DNA of 39,192 nt, taken from the NCBI GenBank assembly GCA_964640965.1, contig CAZXJB010000006.1:1-39192 (forward strand), in the 5' to 3' direction. How positions within the stretch are numbered: position 1 is the first letter of the stretch; each line of letters starts with the position of its first letter. This stretch comes from HRBIN12 sp964640965 (lineage in GTDB: Bacteria > Actinomycetota > UBA4738 > HRBIN12). This document shows positions 1-7,070 of the stretch, piece by piece. The translations under genes were made by a program, and so were the position numbers. Under the pieces are notes generated by a model. The model was given only the letters and a program-made list of their open reading frames with translations, ran no database searches and was not told the origin of the DNA.

Positions 1-1
1 C

Positions 2-1069
2 GCGCGGGCCGGGGTGAAGTGCCTCCACGCGCACTACGCGCACCACCTCGCCGGCGGCCCGGATCCGGTCGGCGCCTGGGTGGCCGAGCGCGCCGAGCCG
101 ATCCACGCCGAGCGGCCCGGGCGGGTGGCCGCCGTGGACCAGGGGACGAACTCGATCCGGCTCCTCGTGGCCGAGCCGGACGGCGCCGGGGGGTTCCGCG
201 AGCTCGCACGCGACATGGTCATCACCCGCCTCGGCTACCGGGTGGACGAGACCGGGCGCCTGGACCCCGAGGCCCTGCGGCGCACGGTCGAGGTGCTCGC
301 CTGGTACTGCCGTCGGGCCCGCGCCCTCCACGCCGAGCGGATCCGGGTCGCGGCGACGAGCGCGGTCCGGGATGCCGCGGACCGCGAGACCTACGCCGCG
401 GCGGTGCGCGAGCACGCCGGGACCGAGCTCGAGGTCCTCTCCGGCGAGCGCGAGGCCGGCCTGTCCTTCCTCGGCGCGACGACGGGGCTGGACCGCGCGG
501 AGGCCGAGCCTCCGTACCTCGTGCTCGACATCGGTGGCGGATCGACCGAGCTCGTGCTCGGCGACGGTGCTCCGGTGGCGGCGATCTCGACCCAGCTCGG
601 CAGCGTCCGCCTGACCGAGCGCTTCATCACCACCGACCCACCGAGCGCCGCCGAGCTCGAGGCGATGGCGGCGGCGGTCGAGATCGTCCTCGACGAGGTG
701 GAGGCGGGCCTCTCGGTGGGGCGGGCGCGGACCCTGGTCTCGGTGGCGGGGACGGCGACCACGCTGCAGGCGATCTCGCTCGGCCTCGAGGTCTACGACC
801 CCGAGCGGACGCACCGCACGTGGCTCACGCTGGAGGCGACCGAGCGGGTGCTCGACGAGCTCGTCCGCATGACCGACGCCGAGCGCGCGGCGATCCCCGT
901 CATGGCCCCGGGCCGCGGCGACGTGATCGTGGCGGGCGCGCTCGTGCTCGTGCGGGTGATGCGCCGGTTCGGCTTCGAGCGGACCCTGGTCTCCGAGACG
1001 GACATCCTGGACGGGCTCGTCCTCGAGATGCTGGGAGGGGCCGCGGAGGGCTCCTCGGCGCTCGGGTGA
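2..1069 (+). CDS. Ppx/GppA phosphatase fused to DUF501 C-terminus (5' partial)
   Basis: Exopolyphosphatase / guanosine pentaphosphate phosphohydrolase family, expected to hydrolyse polyphosphate or pppGpp in the cytoplasm. Visible family motifs, numbered from the GTG at 14: VDQGTNSIRLL (about 41-51), ATSAVRDA (about 116), DIGGGSTELVLG (about 171-182, phosphate-binding loop), GTATTL (about 246) and a final SETDILDGLVLEML. The frame is open to the window edge. Residues before the phosphatase domain (VKCLHAHYAHHLAGGPDPVG) look like the conserved C-terminus of DUF501, a separate gene just upstream of ppx in mycobacteria (Rv1025/Rv1026). No stop separates them, so the gene is either a true DUF501-Ppx fusion or the Ppx starts internally at GTG 80 or GTG 125. 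The phosphatase assignment is firm; the start is uncertain. Confidence 0.88.
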   Translation, partial: ARAGVKCLHAHYAHHLAGGPDPVGAWVAERAEPIHAERPGRVAAVDQGTNSIRLLVAEPDGAGGFRELARDMVITRLGYRVDETGRLDPEALRRTVEVLAWYCRRARALHAERIRVAATSAVRDAADRETYAAAVREHAGTELEVLSGEREAGLSFLGATTGLDRAEAEPPYLVLDIGGGSTELVLGDGAPVAAISTQLGSVRLTERFITTDPPSAAELEAMAAAVEIVLDEVEAGLSVGRARTLVSVAGTATTLQAISLGLEVYDPERTHRTWLTLEATERVLDELVRMTDAERAAIPVMAPGRGDVIVAGALVLVRVMRRFGFERTLVSETDILDGLVLEMLGGAAEGSSALG

Positions 1070-1089
1070 GGTCGGTCCGTCCGCTCGGG

Positions 1090-1095
1090 TACGCT
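1090..1095 (+). promoter_or_regulatory. -10 box TACGCT, leaderless start of cyclophilin
   Basis: TACGCT fits the TAnnnT -10 pattern and ends 8 nt before the GTG at 1104. This predicts transcription starting at or beside the start codon. No Shine-Dalgarno sequence is visible before that GTG. Confidence 0.5.
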
Positions 1096-1103
1096 TCCTG
1101 ACC

Positions 1104-1988
1104 GTGTCGACCCGCAGGAGCCGCAACCGCCAGCTGGCGCGCCTGCACGCGCAGCGCCAGGCCGAGCGCCGTGCGCGGCAACGGCGCCGGCGTCTCGCCC
1201 TGGGGACGGCCGGTGTCGTGGGGGCCCTCGGCGTGGCGATCGCGTTCGTCGTCTTCGTCGCCGGCGGTGGCGAGCCTGCCCCCCGGGCGAGCGTCTCCCC
1301 GAGCGGCATCACCGGGCCCACCGCGCCCACCGGCCCCACCGGTCCGACCGGGGGCGAGCGACCGGGGAAGCGCACCGGGACGGTGGAGCCCAGCCCCGGG
1401 CCGACCGAGGTCGCCTGCGGCGCCGAGGTCCCGAAGGCCGCCGACCGGCCCAAGCCGCAGTTCGCGGCGCCGGCGCAGGTGCTCGAGGAGGGCAAGACCT
1501 ACACCGCGACCCTGCGGACCTCGTGCGGGGACATCGTGATCGAGCTCCTCGCGGACCAGGCGCCGCAGACCGTCAACTCCTTCGTCTTCCTCGCGCAGGA
1601 GGGGTACTTCGACGGGACGAGGATCCACCGGATCGACACGAGCATCGACGTGCTCCAGGGCGGTGACCCGACGGGCACCGGCTCGGGCGGCCCCGGGTAC
1701 ACGATCCCGGACGAGCTCACGGGCGAGGAGACCTACGGTCCCGGCACGGTCGCGATGGCGAACGCCGGCCCCGACACCGGAGGGAGCCAGTTCTTCATCG
1801 TCGTCGGGGACAAGGGGCACCTCCTGGACGCGACCCCGAGCTACACGGTGTTCGGGCGGGTGATCCGCGGGATGGACGTTGCCCGGCGGATCGAGGAGAT
1901 CCCCGTCCAGGACCCGGAGGGCGGGATCCCGGGCCAGCAGCCCTCGCAGGCCGTCTACATCGAGCGGGTCATCGTCCGAGCGCGGTAG
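1104..1988 (+). CDS. Membrane-anchored cyclophilin-type peptidyl-prolyl isomerase
   Basis: Predicted to catalyse cis-trans isomerisation of Xaa-Pro bonds in proteins outside the cytoplasmic membrane. The 294-residue product has a strongly basic N-terminus (residues 1-30), one membrane segment (about 31-54), a Pro/Gly/Thr-rich linker to about 125, then a cyclophilin domain. Domain motifs include GDIVIELLADQAPQTVNSFV, YFDGTRIHRI, AMANAGPDTGGSQFFI (active-site region) and YTVFGRVIRGMDV. It follows the Ppx gene by 34 nt and has its own leaderless-type promoter. The GTG start is chosen because it gives the basic-plus-membrane N-terminus usual for actinobacterial homologues. The Arg of the classical FHR motif appears as IHRI, so the active-site arginine is present. 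The fold is certain; the client proteins are unknown. Confidence 0.9.
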   Translation: MSTRRSRNRQLARLHAQRQAERRARQRRRRLALGTAGVVGALGVAIAFVVFVAGGGEPAPRASVSPSGITGPTAPTGPTGPTGGERPGKRTGTVEPSPGPTEVACGAEVPKAADRPKPQFAAPAQVLEEGKTYTATLRTSCGDIVIELLADQAPQTVNSFVFLAQEGYFDGTRIHRIDTSIDVLQGGDPTGTGSGGPGYTIPDELTGEETYGPGTVAMANAGPDTGGSQFFIVVGDKGHLLDATPSYTVFGRVIRGMDVARRIEEIPVQDPEGGIPGQQPSQAVYIERVIVRAR

Positions 1989-1991
1989 GCT
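1986..1991 (+). promoter_or_regulatory. -10 box TAGGCT of tRNA-Leu, overlapping a stop codon
   Basis: TAGGCT lies 9 nt before the first base of the tRNA. Its TAG is also the stop codon of the cyclophilin gene. It is a likely promoter for the tRNA, inferred from spacing and the TAnnnT pattern only. Confidence 0.45.
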
Positions 1992-2000
1992 CGTCGGGGA

Positions 2001-2086
2001 GCCCGGGTGTCGGAACCGGTAGACGACGGCGCCTTAAAAGCGCTTGTCCCGGAAGGGACGTGTGGGTTCGAGTCCCACCCCGGGCA
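2001..2086 (+). tRNA. tRNA-Leu (anticodon UAA)
   Basis: A full cloverleaf can be folded by eye. The acceptor stem is GCCCGGG (2001-2007) paired with CCCGGGC (2079-2085), and the discriminator base is A2086. The anticodon stem GGCGC/GCGCT encloses the loop CTTAAAA, with anticodon TAA at 2035-2037. There is a long variable arm (GTCCC-GGAA-GGGAC), as expected for a class II leucine tRNA, and a T arm GTGGG-TTCGAGT-CCCAC. The 3' CCA is not encoded (the next bases are CGG), so it must be added enzymatically. The tRNA reads UUA (and by wobble UUG) codons, which are rare at this GC content. Confidence 0.96.
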
Positions 2087-2439
2087 CGGCTCGGGCGGCG
2101 TCCGGTCCCGCAGCGGTGCGCGTGGGCGAGGGCGCGCGAGCACGGCCGCGCGCGGGATCTGACGCCCGCCCCGAAGTGGATGGGTGTCCCTGGGGGTGCT
2201 GGTCCCCTGCCCGCCGGTCAGCGTCCTCGACGCCTCCGAGCTCCCCACGGCGGGTATGTCAACACGTCGACACCTCCGATCCTCGCCGCACCGCGGGCAT
2301 GTCAACCCCTTGTCAGAGAAGTCCTGCGACGTTGCGGTGAGGGGGTTGACGCGCGTCGGCCGCGAGCGGGTCGGAAGCCGTCAACCCGTTGACACGTCCC
2401 CCGGGCGGTCGAGGTCCTGGGCCGCCCCCTCGGACCCAG
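2087..2439. repeat. Intergenic region with GTCAAC/GTTGAC motifs
   Basis: No convincing gene lies in these 353 bases between the tRNA and the glycosyltransferase. The region holds several related motifs: TGTCAACACGTCGACA (2257-2272, imperfect palindrome), ATGTCAACCCCTTGTCA (2299-2315), GGGGGTTGAC (2341-2350) and GTCAACCCGTTGAC (2380-2393, 6-bp arms around CC). The same GGGTTGAC/GTCAACCC theme recurs at 34810-35038. It may be a family of protein-binding sites or a degenerate dispersed repeat. Function is unknown. Confidence 0.5.
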
Positions 2440-3744
2440 CTACAGCTCGCCGGCCCGGTGCCGCCGCCCGAGGTCCTCGATCAGGTCGGCCGCCCGCGTC
2501 TTGCCGTCGCGCCGGCGGATCTCCTCGCCCTCGCGCGCCATGCGCGCCCGCAGCTCCTGGTCGCCGAGGAGCCGCTCGATCGCCCCGTGCAGCTCGCGCT
2601 CCTCGAACCGGTACGTGTCCAGGCGCACGCCGTACCCGAGCTCGTCCACCCGCTGGGCGTTGTCGTACTGGTCCCAGAACAGCGGCAGCGCGATCATCGG
2701 CTTGCCGAAGTGGAACGACTCGGTGGTCGTGTTGTTCCCGCCGTGCGTGATCACGAGGTCGACGAGGGGGATGATCGAGGTCTGCGGCACCCGGGCCTCG
2801 CCCCACATGTTGTCCGCGAGCTCGTACTCGTCGGCCCGCGGCCCCTTCGAGACGATGTAGCGGTGGGGCGTCCGTGAGAGCACGTCGACGAGGCGCTGCA
2901 TGAGCTCCACGTCGGCCGAGCCGAGCGAGCCGAGCGACAGGTAGATGAGCGCGCCCTCGCCCTCGCGCAGGTGCTCGGGGACCTCGAACGGCTCCTCGGT
3001 CTCGCGGACGCTCGAGTCCAGGCGATGCCAGGTGGGCGGGAGCGGGCGCGAGCGTCGGTAGTCGGCGAACTCGGGGTACAGGTACAGGTTCAGGTACCGG
3101 GACTCGTGGATGAACTCCAGGTCCGGCAGCGGCGGCGCGCCGGCCTCCACCACGAAGGCGTTCGTCGCCTCCCACAGCTCCCGGTGGGTCCGCCCGTACT
3201 CGGCCCGGAACTCGTCCCAGCCGGTCCGGTCCGCGGTCGGGTAGCCGCTGAAGGTCGGGGGCAGGTCGGGGTCCTTCACCTCCAGCGGGTTGCAGGACAT
3301 GATCCGCACCCACGGCGCGCCGTGCGTGAGCAGCGCGGGGAAGCAGCACACGTTGTCCTCGACGATCACGTCCGGCTCCACCCGATCGAGGATCTCCCGC
3401 AGCTGCGGCTCGCAGTAGCGGGCCCCGTCGATGAGCGACTCCCACACCGGTCGGATGAACGAGTCGAGCTGCTCGATCGTGGACTTGCGGAACTCCGGCG
3501 CCGTCTGGGTGATGAAGTCGGTCCAGAACTGGCCGGCGTCCTGCTCCTCCTCCGGCGGCGGCGCGAGGTCCACGAGGTCCTCCTCGAACCCGAGCGGCTC
3601 CAGGCGTCCCTTCCAGGAGGCCTCGGCGGCGAAGACCACGCGGTGGCCCCGGCGCTCGAGGACCTTCCCGATCCCGACGCAGTTGTTCGTCGGCCCGTAC
3701 GCGCTCTCGGGCATGAACACGATCGTCAGGCGCTCGTCGCTCAT
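2440..3744 (-). CDS. GT1-family glycosyltransferase (MGT/UGT type)
   Basis: A 434-residue enzyme of the GT-B fold that should move a sugar from a nucleotide-sugar donor to a small-molecule or lipid acceptor. The N-terminus (TIVFMPESAYGPTNNCVGIG) has the layout of UGT/macrolide glycosyltransferase acceptor domains. The C-terminal donor-site signature is clear: ITHGGNNTTTESFHFGKPM, followed by PLFWDQYDNAQRVDELGYG. The ATG at 3744 is chosen because GGAGG lies 11 nt upstream and a -10 box (3779-3784) lies further back; the frame stays open upstream but that stretch has no recognisable protein. No biosynthetic partner is adjacent, so the acceptor cannot be named. It is divergent from the receiver-GGDEF gene, with about 115 bp between them. 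Confidence 0.88.
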   Translation of the reverse strand: MSDERLTIVFMPESAYGPTNNCVGIGKVLERRGHRVVFAAEASWKGRLEPLGFEEDLVDLAPPPEEEQDAGQFWTDFITQTAPEFRKSTIEQLDSFIRPVWESLIDGARYCEPQLREILDRVEPDVIVEDNVCCFPALLTHGAPWVRIMSCNPLEVKDPDLPPTFSGYPTADRTGWDEFRAEYGRTHRELWEATNAFVVEAGAPPLPDLEFIHESRYLNLYLYPEFADYRRSRPLPPTWHRLDSSVRETEEPFEVPEHLREGEGALIYLSLGSLGSADVELMQRLVDVLSRTPHRYIVSKGPRADEYELADNMWGEARVPQTSIIPLVDLVITHGGNNTTTESFHFGKPMIALPLFWDQYDNAQRVDELGYGVRLDTYRFEERELHGAIERLLGDQELRARMAREGEEIRRRDGKTRAADLIEDLGRRHRAGEL

Positions 3745-3778
3745 CGTGGCGGCAACCTCCGGTCCGGACTCCCGGGCA

Positions 3779-3784
3779 AGGGTA
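3779..3784 (-). promoter_or_regulatory. -10 box TACCCT of glycosyltransferase
   Basis: On the minus strand TACCCT fits TAnnnT. A start about 7 nt downstream would give a leader of roughly 28 nt containing the GGAGG before ATG 3744. Spacing-based prediction only. Confidence 0.35.
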
Positions 3785-3858
3785 GCGGAACGTAGCCCGT
3801 CCTGGGGCTCAAGCGCATCCCCCGACCGGCCGATACCCATCAGGGGAGCCGGAGGTCC

Positions 3859-4782
3859 ATGCCCGAGAAGGTGCTCGTCGTCGACGACGATCCCGACATC
3901 GCGAAGTTCATCGAGGTGAGCCTCACCCGCGCCGGGTACGAGGTCGCGGTGGCGCACGACGGCCACGAGGCGCTGGATCTCGTCTCGGCCGAGCGGCCCG
4001 ACCTCGTGCTGCTCGACATCATGCTGCCGACGATCGACGGCTTCGAGGTCGCGGCCGAGCTCCGTCGGCGCGCGCGCCTCGCAGGCATGGGCATCATCGT
4101 CGTCACGGCGCGGAACCTCTCCGAGGACCACCTCCGCGGCCTCGCGATCGGCATCGACGACTACATCGTGAAGCCGTTCGAGCCCGACCTCCTCGTGGCT
4201 CGCGTCCGGGCCGCCCTCCGGCGCCTGCGCGAGATGCGCTCGCTCTCGCCCCTCACCGGGCTGCCCGGCACGGTCCTGATCGAGCAGGAGGTCCGCCGGT
4301 GCCTCGAACGGGGCCTGCCCTTCGCGCTCCTGTACGCGGACCTCGACCACTTCAAGGTCCTGAACGACACGAAGGGCTGGGACGTCGGCGACCGAGTGAT
4401 CCTCGCGGCCGCTCGGGTGCTGGACGAGGCGGTCCGGCGCCTCGGCGGTCCCGACGCCTTCGTCGGCCACATCGGCGGGGACGACTTCGTCGCGCTCGTC
4501 GAGCCGGAGGCGGCGGAGGCGGTGGCCCGCCGCGTGTGCGAGCGCTTCGACGAGGAGGCCCGGGCCTTCTACGGACCCGAGGAGCTCGAGCGCGGCTCCA
4601 TCGAGGCGGTCGATCGGCGCGGGCAGACGGTGCGGCACCCGCTCGTCGCGATCTCGGTGGGCGTGGCGACGACGGCCGTGCGCACCTTCGCGGGGTTCAG
4701 CGAGGTGGTCGCGGTCGCGACCGAGATGAAGCAGGCGGCCAAGCGCGCCGAGGGGTCCTGCTACGCGGTCGACCGGGGCTGA
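3859..4782 (+). CDS. Response regulator with GGDEF domain (probable diguanylate cyclase)
   Basis: A 307-residue soluble signalling protein. Residues 1-120 form a CheY-like receiver with the acidic pair D9/D10, phosphoacceptor D53 (VLLDIMLP) and the conserved lysine in IVKPF. A GGDEF domain follows, starting at LTGLPG (about 132), with YADLDHFKVLND and the active-site variant GGDDF (about 206-210). No RxxD inhibitory site stands at the usual place before GGDDF, so product feedback may be absent. The segment around residues 230-250 (FYGPEELERGSIEAVDRRGQ) is an insertion seen in some GGDEF proteins. It probably makes c-di-GMP when phosphorylated, but the partner kinase is not nearby. GGAG-type ribosome-binding sequence precedes the ATG. 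The convergent gene is a cupredoxin. Confidence 0.88.
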   Translation: MPEKVLVVDDDPDIAKFIEVSLTRAGYEVAVAHDGHEALDLVSAERPDLVLLDIMLPTIDGFEVAAELRRRARLAGMGIIVVTARNLSEDHLRGLAIGIDDYIVKPFEPDLLVARVRAALRRLREMRSLSPLTGLPGTVLIEQEVRRCLERGLPFALLYADLDHFKVLNDTKGWDVGDRVILAAARVLDEAVRRLGGPDAFVGHIGGDDFVALVEPEAAEAVARRVCERFDEEARAFYGPEELERGSIEAVDRRGQTVRHPLVAISVGVATTAVRTFAGFSEVVAVATEMKQAAKRAEGSCYAVDRG

Positions 4783-4844
4783 CGCCCGAGCGCCGGTCGA
4801 CGACGAAGGTGCACCCGCCCGACGTCCCCGGCCGGGGGGGCGGG

Positions 4845-5300
4845 TCAGGTCACGACGATCCTCCCCGTCATGTCCGGGTGGATCGTGCAGCGGTAGCGGA
4901 ACGTCCCGCGGGTCCGGAAGACGCGGCTGAACGTCTCTCCCGGTTGGAGCACGCCCGAGTCCCACACGCCCGTGGTCGAGGTCGTCGTGTGGCTCACGTC
5001 CCCCCGGTTCACCCACCGGACCCGGGTGCCTTTCGGGACCTCGAGCCGACGGGGGCGGAAGGCGAAGTCCACGATCCGCAGGCGCTCGACGCTCGCGAGC
5101 GCGACCGTCCGGGGCTCGCGCCCGGAACGAACCGGCCCCCGCTCGACGCCGACCGGCGCCGTCAGGGCCGCCCCGGACGCCGCCCCGAGCGTGAGCGAGG
5201 CGACCACCGTCCCCGCCAGCACCCCCACCACCATCCGCGGAAGCCGCGCTCGGCCCCCCGTCCTCGTCCGCCGCGTCCGCCTCGATCCTCGTTCCCGCAT
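4845..5300 (-). CDS. Exported plastocyanin-like cupredoxin
   Basis: A 151-residue blue-copper-type protein, probably exported and involved in electron transfer or copper handling. A basic N-terminus (1-22) and a hydrophobic stretch (about 24-47) form a signal peptide or anchor. The C-terminal domain carries a complete set of type-1 copper ligands: H104 (DVSHTTT), C138, H141 and M144 (YRCTIHPDM). The overall pattern matches amicyanin/plastocyanin-like proteins whose last strand reads F.Y.C.IHP.M.G. The ATG at 5300 has a strong GGAGG 6 nt upstream; an internal ATG (residue 23) is possible but less supported. It is divergent from the MFS gene. No oxidase or reductase is adjacent, so the redox partner is unknown. 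Confidence 0.87.
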   Translation of the reverse strand: MRERGSRRTRRTRTGGRARLPRMVVGVLAGTVVASLTLGAASGAALTAPVGVERGPVRSGREPRTVALASVERLRIVDFAFRPRRLEVPKGTRVRWVNRGDVSHTTTSTTGVWDSGVLQPGETFSRVFRTRGTFRYRCTIHPDMTGRIVVT

Positions 5301-5385
5301 CGATCACCTCCCGGCTCCTGGGCGCTCGGCCCCCGCGTTCCCACCCGTGCTTCCGGGCGAGGACCCCGACCGGTTCACCGGCCGG

Positions 5386-5391
5386 TACCCT
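5386..5391 (+). promoter_or_regulatory. -10 box TACCCT, leaderless start of MFS gene
   Basis: TACCCT ends 7 nt before the ATG at 5399, with no Shine-Dalgarno sequence between. This supports a leaderless transcript and the chosen start. Confidence 0.5.
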
Positions 5392-5398
5392 TGGGCGC

Positions 5399-6697
5399 AT
5401 GGAGCAGGAGCCCGCGACCGGCCCGGCCGCCCGGCCGCGGGGCGGGTTCGTCGACCGCACGTTCCGCTCGCTGCGGGTCCGCAACTTCCGCCTGTTCATC
5501 GAGGGCCAGCTCCTCTCGAGCGTCGGGACGTGGATGCAGTGGGTGGCCGCCCCCTGGCTCGTCCTGCAGCTCACGGACAGCGGCGTGGCGCTCGGCATCG
5601 ACACGGCCCTCGGCGCCCTGCCGATCCTGCTGTTCGGGGCCTGGGGCGGGGTGCTCGCCGACCGCTTCGACAACCGCCGGATCCTGATCTGGACGCAGGG
5701 CCTGTATGCGGCGCTCGCGCTCGCCCTGTTCGCGCTCGACGCCACCGACGTCGTCAACGTCTGGCACGTGTACCTGCTCTCGTTCCTCACCGGCATCGTC
5801 GGGGCGGTCGACATGCCGACCCGGCAGACCTTCTTCCTCGAGATGGTCGGGCCCGAGGACCTCACGAACGCGATGAGCCTGAACACCGCGACCTTCACCG
5901 GCTCGCGGATCGTGGGGCCGGTCATCGCCGGGGCGATGATCGGCACGGTCGGCACGGCCCCGGTGTTCCTCGTGAACGCCGTGACCTACCTCGCGGTCGT
6001 CGCGGCGCTCCTCGCGATGCGGACCGCCGAGCTCCATCCGCGCGAGCGAGCCGCGAAGGCGCGGGGGCAGGTGCGCGAGGCGCTCCGCTACGTGCGGCGC
6101 ACGCCGGAGCTCGCCCTGCCGCTCGCGCTCATGGCCGTGGTGTTCACGCTCTCCTTCAACTTCTCGGTGCTGGTTCCGCTGCTCGCCGTCCGGGCGTTCC
6201 ACGGCGACGCCGGGACCTTCGGTGGGCTCCTCGCCCTCATGGGCGTCGGCTCCCTCGTCGGGGCGCTCGCGATGGCCTCCCGCTCCTCGAGCTCCACGCC
6301 GACGCGCCTCGCCTGGTCCGCGGTCGCGCTCGGCCTCGCCTCGCTCCTGCTCGCCCTCGCCCCGAGCCTCGCGCTCGCCTGGCTCGTCGTGCCCCTGGCG
6401 GGTGCGGCGGCGATCGCGTTCATGATCACGGGCAACTCGACCCTCCAGCTCCGCTCGGCGGAGGGGTTCCGCGGGCGCGTGATGGCCCTCTACACGGTGG
6501 TCTTCATCGGCAGCACGCCGATCGGCGGGCCGATCGCCGGGGCGGTGGGGGAGCACCTCGGGCCGCGGGTCGGGCTCGCCGGCGGCGCCCTCATCGCCAT
6601 CGCCGCCGGGCTGTGGGCCCTCCGGCGGGCGCGGGCCCTGGGTCATGCTGCGGTTCGTCCCCGGCCGCTGCCCGGGGATGTCGCTCCCGCGGAGTAG
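5399..6697 (+). CDS. MFS transporter, EntS/MFS_3-like
   Basis: A 432-residue polytopic membrane protein with about 12 hydrophobic segments, of the MFS_3 type that includes the enterobactin exporter EntS. The conserved start SLRVRNFRLFIEGQLLSSVG and TWMQWVAAPWLVLQLT, the loop GVLADRFDNRRILI between helices 2 and 3 (the MFS motif A equivalent), and the late motif GFRGRVMALYTVVFIGSTPI are typical. It probably exports a small molecule or drug by proton antiport; the substrate cannot be read from sequence. The ATG at 5399 is supported by the leaderless -10 box. Its TAG stop is part of a TAGGGT sequence that may serve as the promoter of the next short gene. Confidence 0.9.
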   Translation: MEQEPATGPAARPRGGFVDRTFRSLRVRNFRLFIEGQLLSSVGTWMQWVAAPWLVLQLTDSGVALGIDTALGALPILLFGAWGGVLADRFDNRRILIWTQGLYAALALALFALDATDVVNVWHVYLLSFLTGIVGAVDMPTRQTFFLEMVGPEDLTNAMSLNTATFTGSRIVGPVIAGAMIGTVGTAPVFLVNAVTYLAVVAALLAMRTAELHPRERAAKARGQVREALRYVRRTPELALPLALMAVVFTLSFNFSVLVPLLAVRAFHGDAGTFGGLLALMGVGSLVGALAMASRSSSSTPTRLAWSAVALGLASLLLALAPSLALAWLVVPLAGAAAIAFMITGNSTLQLRSAEGFRGRVMALYTVVFIGSTPIGGPIAGAVGEHLGPRVGLAGGALIAIAAGLWALRRARALGHAAVRPRPLPGDVAPAE

Positions 6698-6741
6698 GGT
6701 CCCGCTGTGGGGTCGTGGGACGCCATGATGACGCCATCATG
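6695..6741 (+). promoter_or_regulatory. -10 box and inverted repeat before the chimeric gene
   Basis: TAGGGT (6695-6700) fits TAnnnT. About 24 nt further on, CATGATG (6724-6730), spacer ACGC and CATCATG (6735-6741) form a perfect 7-bp inverted repeat that runs into the start codon of the downstream gene. An operator overlapping the start is the usual arrangement for self-repressing ribbon-helix-helix antitoxins. Inference from sequence only. Confidence 0.4.
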
Positions 6742-7023
6742 ATGACACGCACCCAGATCACGCTCGATCCGGAGCTCCATCGCAGCCCCTACGCGCGACG
6801 CGGGTTCATCGACCATCAGACGCTGACCTTCGACGCGTACCTGAAGCTCATCGACGATCGGTTCCTCGGTGGCGAGCGTCTCGACCCGGCCACGATGTCC
6901 CGCCCCGACTCCCGCCCGCTCGTGCGCGAGTCCCTGGACGTCCTCGGCGACCTCACGGCCGAGTTCGACTTCACCCAGCCGCCCCGGCCCCCGCTCATCC
7001 TGGACCCGACGCCCTTCAAGTAG
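6739..7023 (+). pseudogene. Chimeric remnant: RHH-antitoxin start joined to phospholipase C-type tail
   Basis: The 94-codon frame begins MMTRTQITLDPELHR, which looks like the first strand and turn of a ribbon-helix-helix (VapB/CopG-like) antitoxin. It then switches abruptly to SPYARRGFIDHQTLTFDAYL...LILDP, which resembles the C-terminal 75-80 residues of phosphoesterase-family phospholipase C/acid phosphatases (usual form: SPYARKGYVDHQTLSFDAYLKFI). The catalytic N-terminal part of such an enzyme (about 400 residues) is missing, and so are both antitoxin helices. The simplest reading is a deletion that fused two genes in frame, leaving a remnant. It could still be expressed, because a -10 box and a possible operator precede it. 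Catalytic activity is not expected. Confidence 0.65.
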
Positions 7024-7070
7024 CGGTTCGAGCGCCGAGCGGAGGCCCGCGGCGCGCCGGCCCGCCACCC

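Noticed and set aside
1955..2305. Minus-strand small protein containing GWDSNPHVPSGTSAF
   Set aside because: This is the classic false translation of a tRNA gene read on the opposite strand.
2001..2400. tRNA-Leu as an integration site of a mobile element
   Set aside because: No integrase, no repeated tRNA 3' end and no phage or plasmid genes in the window; the downstream genes look chromosomal.
4783..4844. CCCCGGCCGGGG palindrome as terminator between convergent genes
   Set aside because: The arms are adjacent with no loop, so it cannot fold as a normal hairpin; there is no T-tract.
3745..5955. Very long minus-strand open frame extending upstream of the glycosyltransferase start
   Set aside because: The upstream part is antisense to the receiver-GGDEF, cupredoxin and MFS genes and is low-complexity Arg/Gly/Pro-rich text typical of shadow frames in GC-rich DNA. 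The family start at 3744 has a ribosome-binding site.
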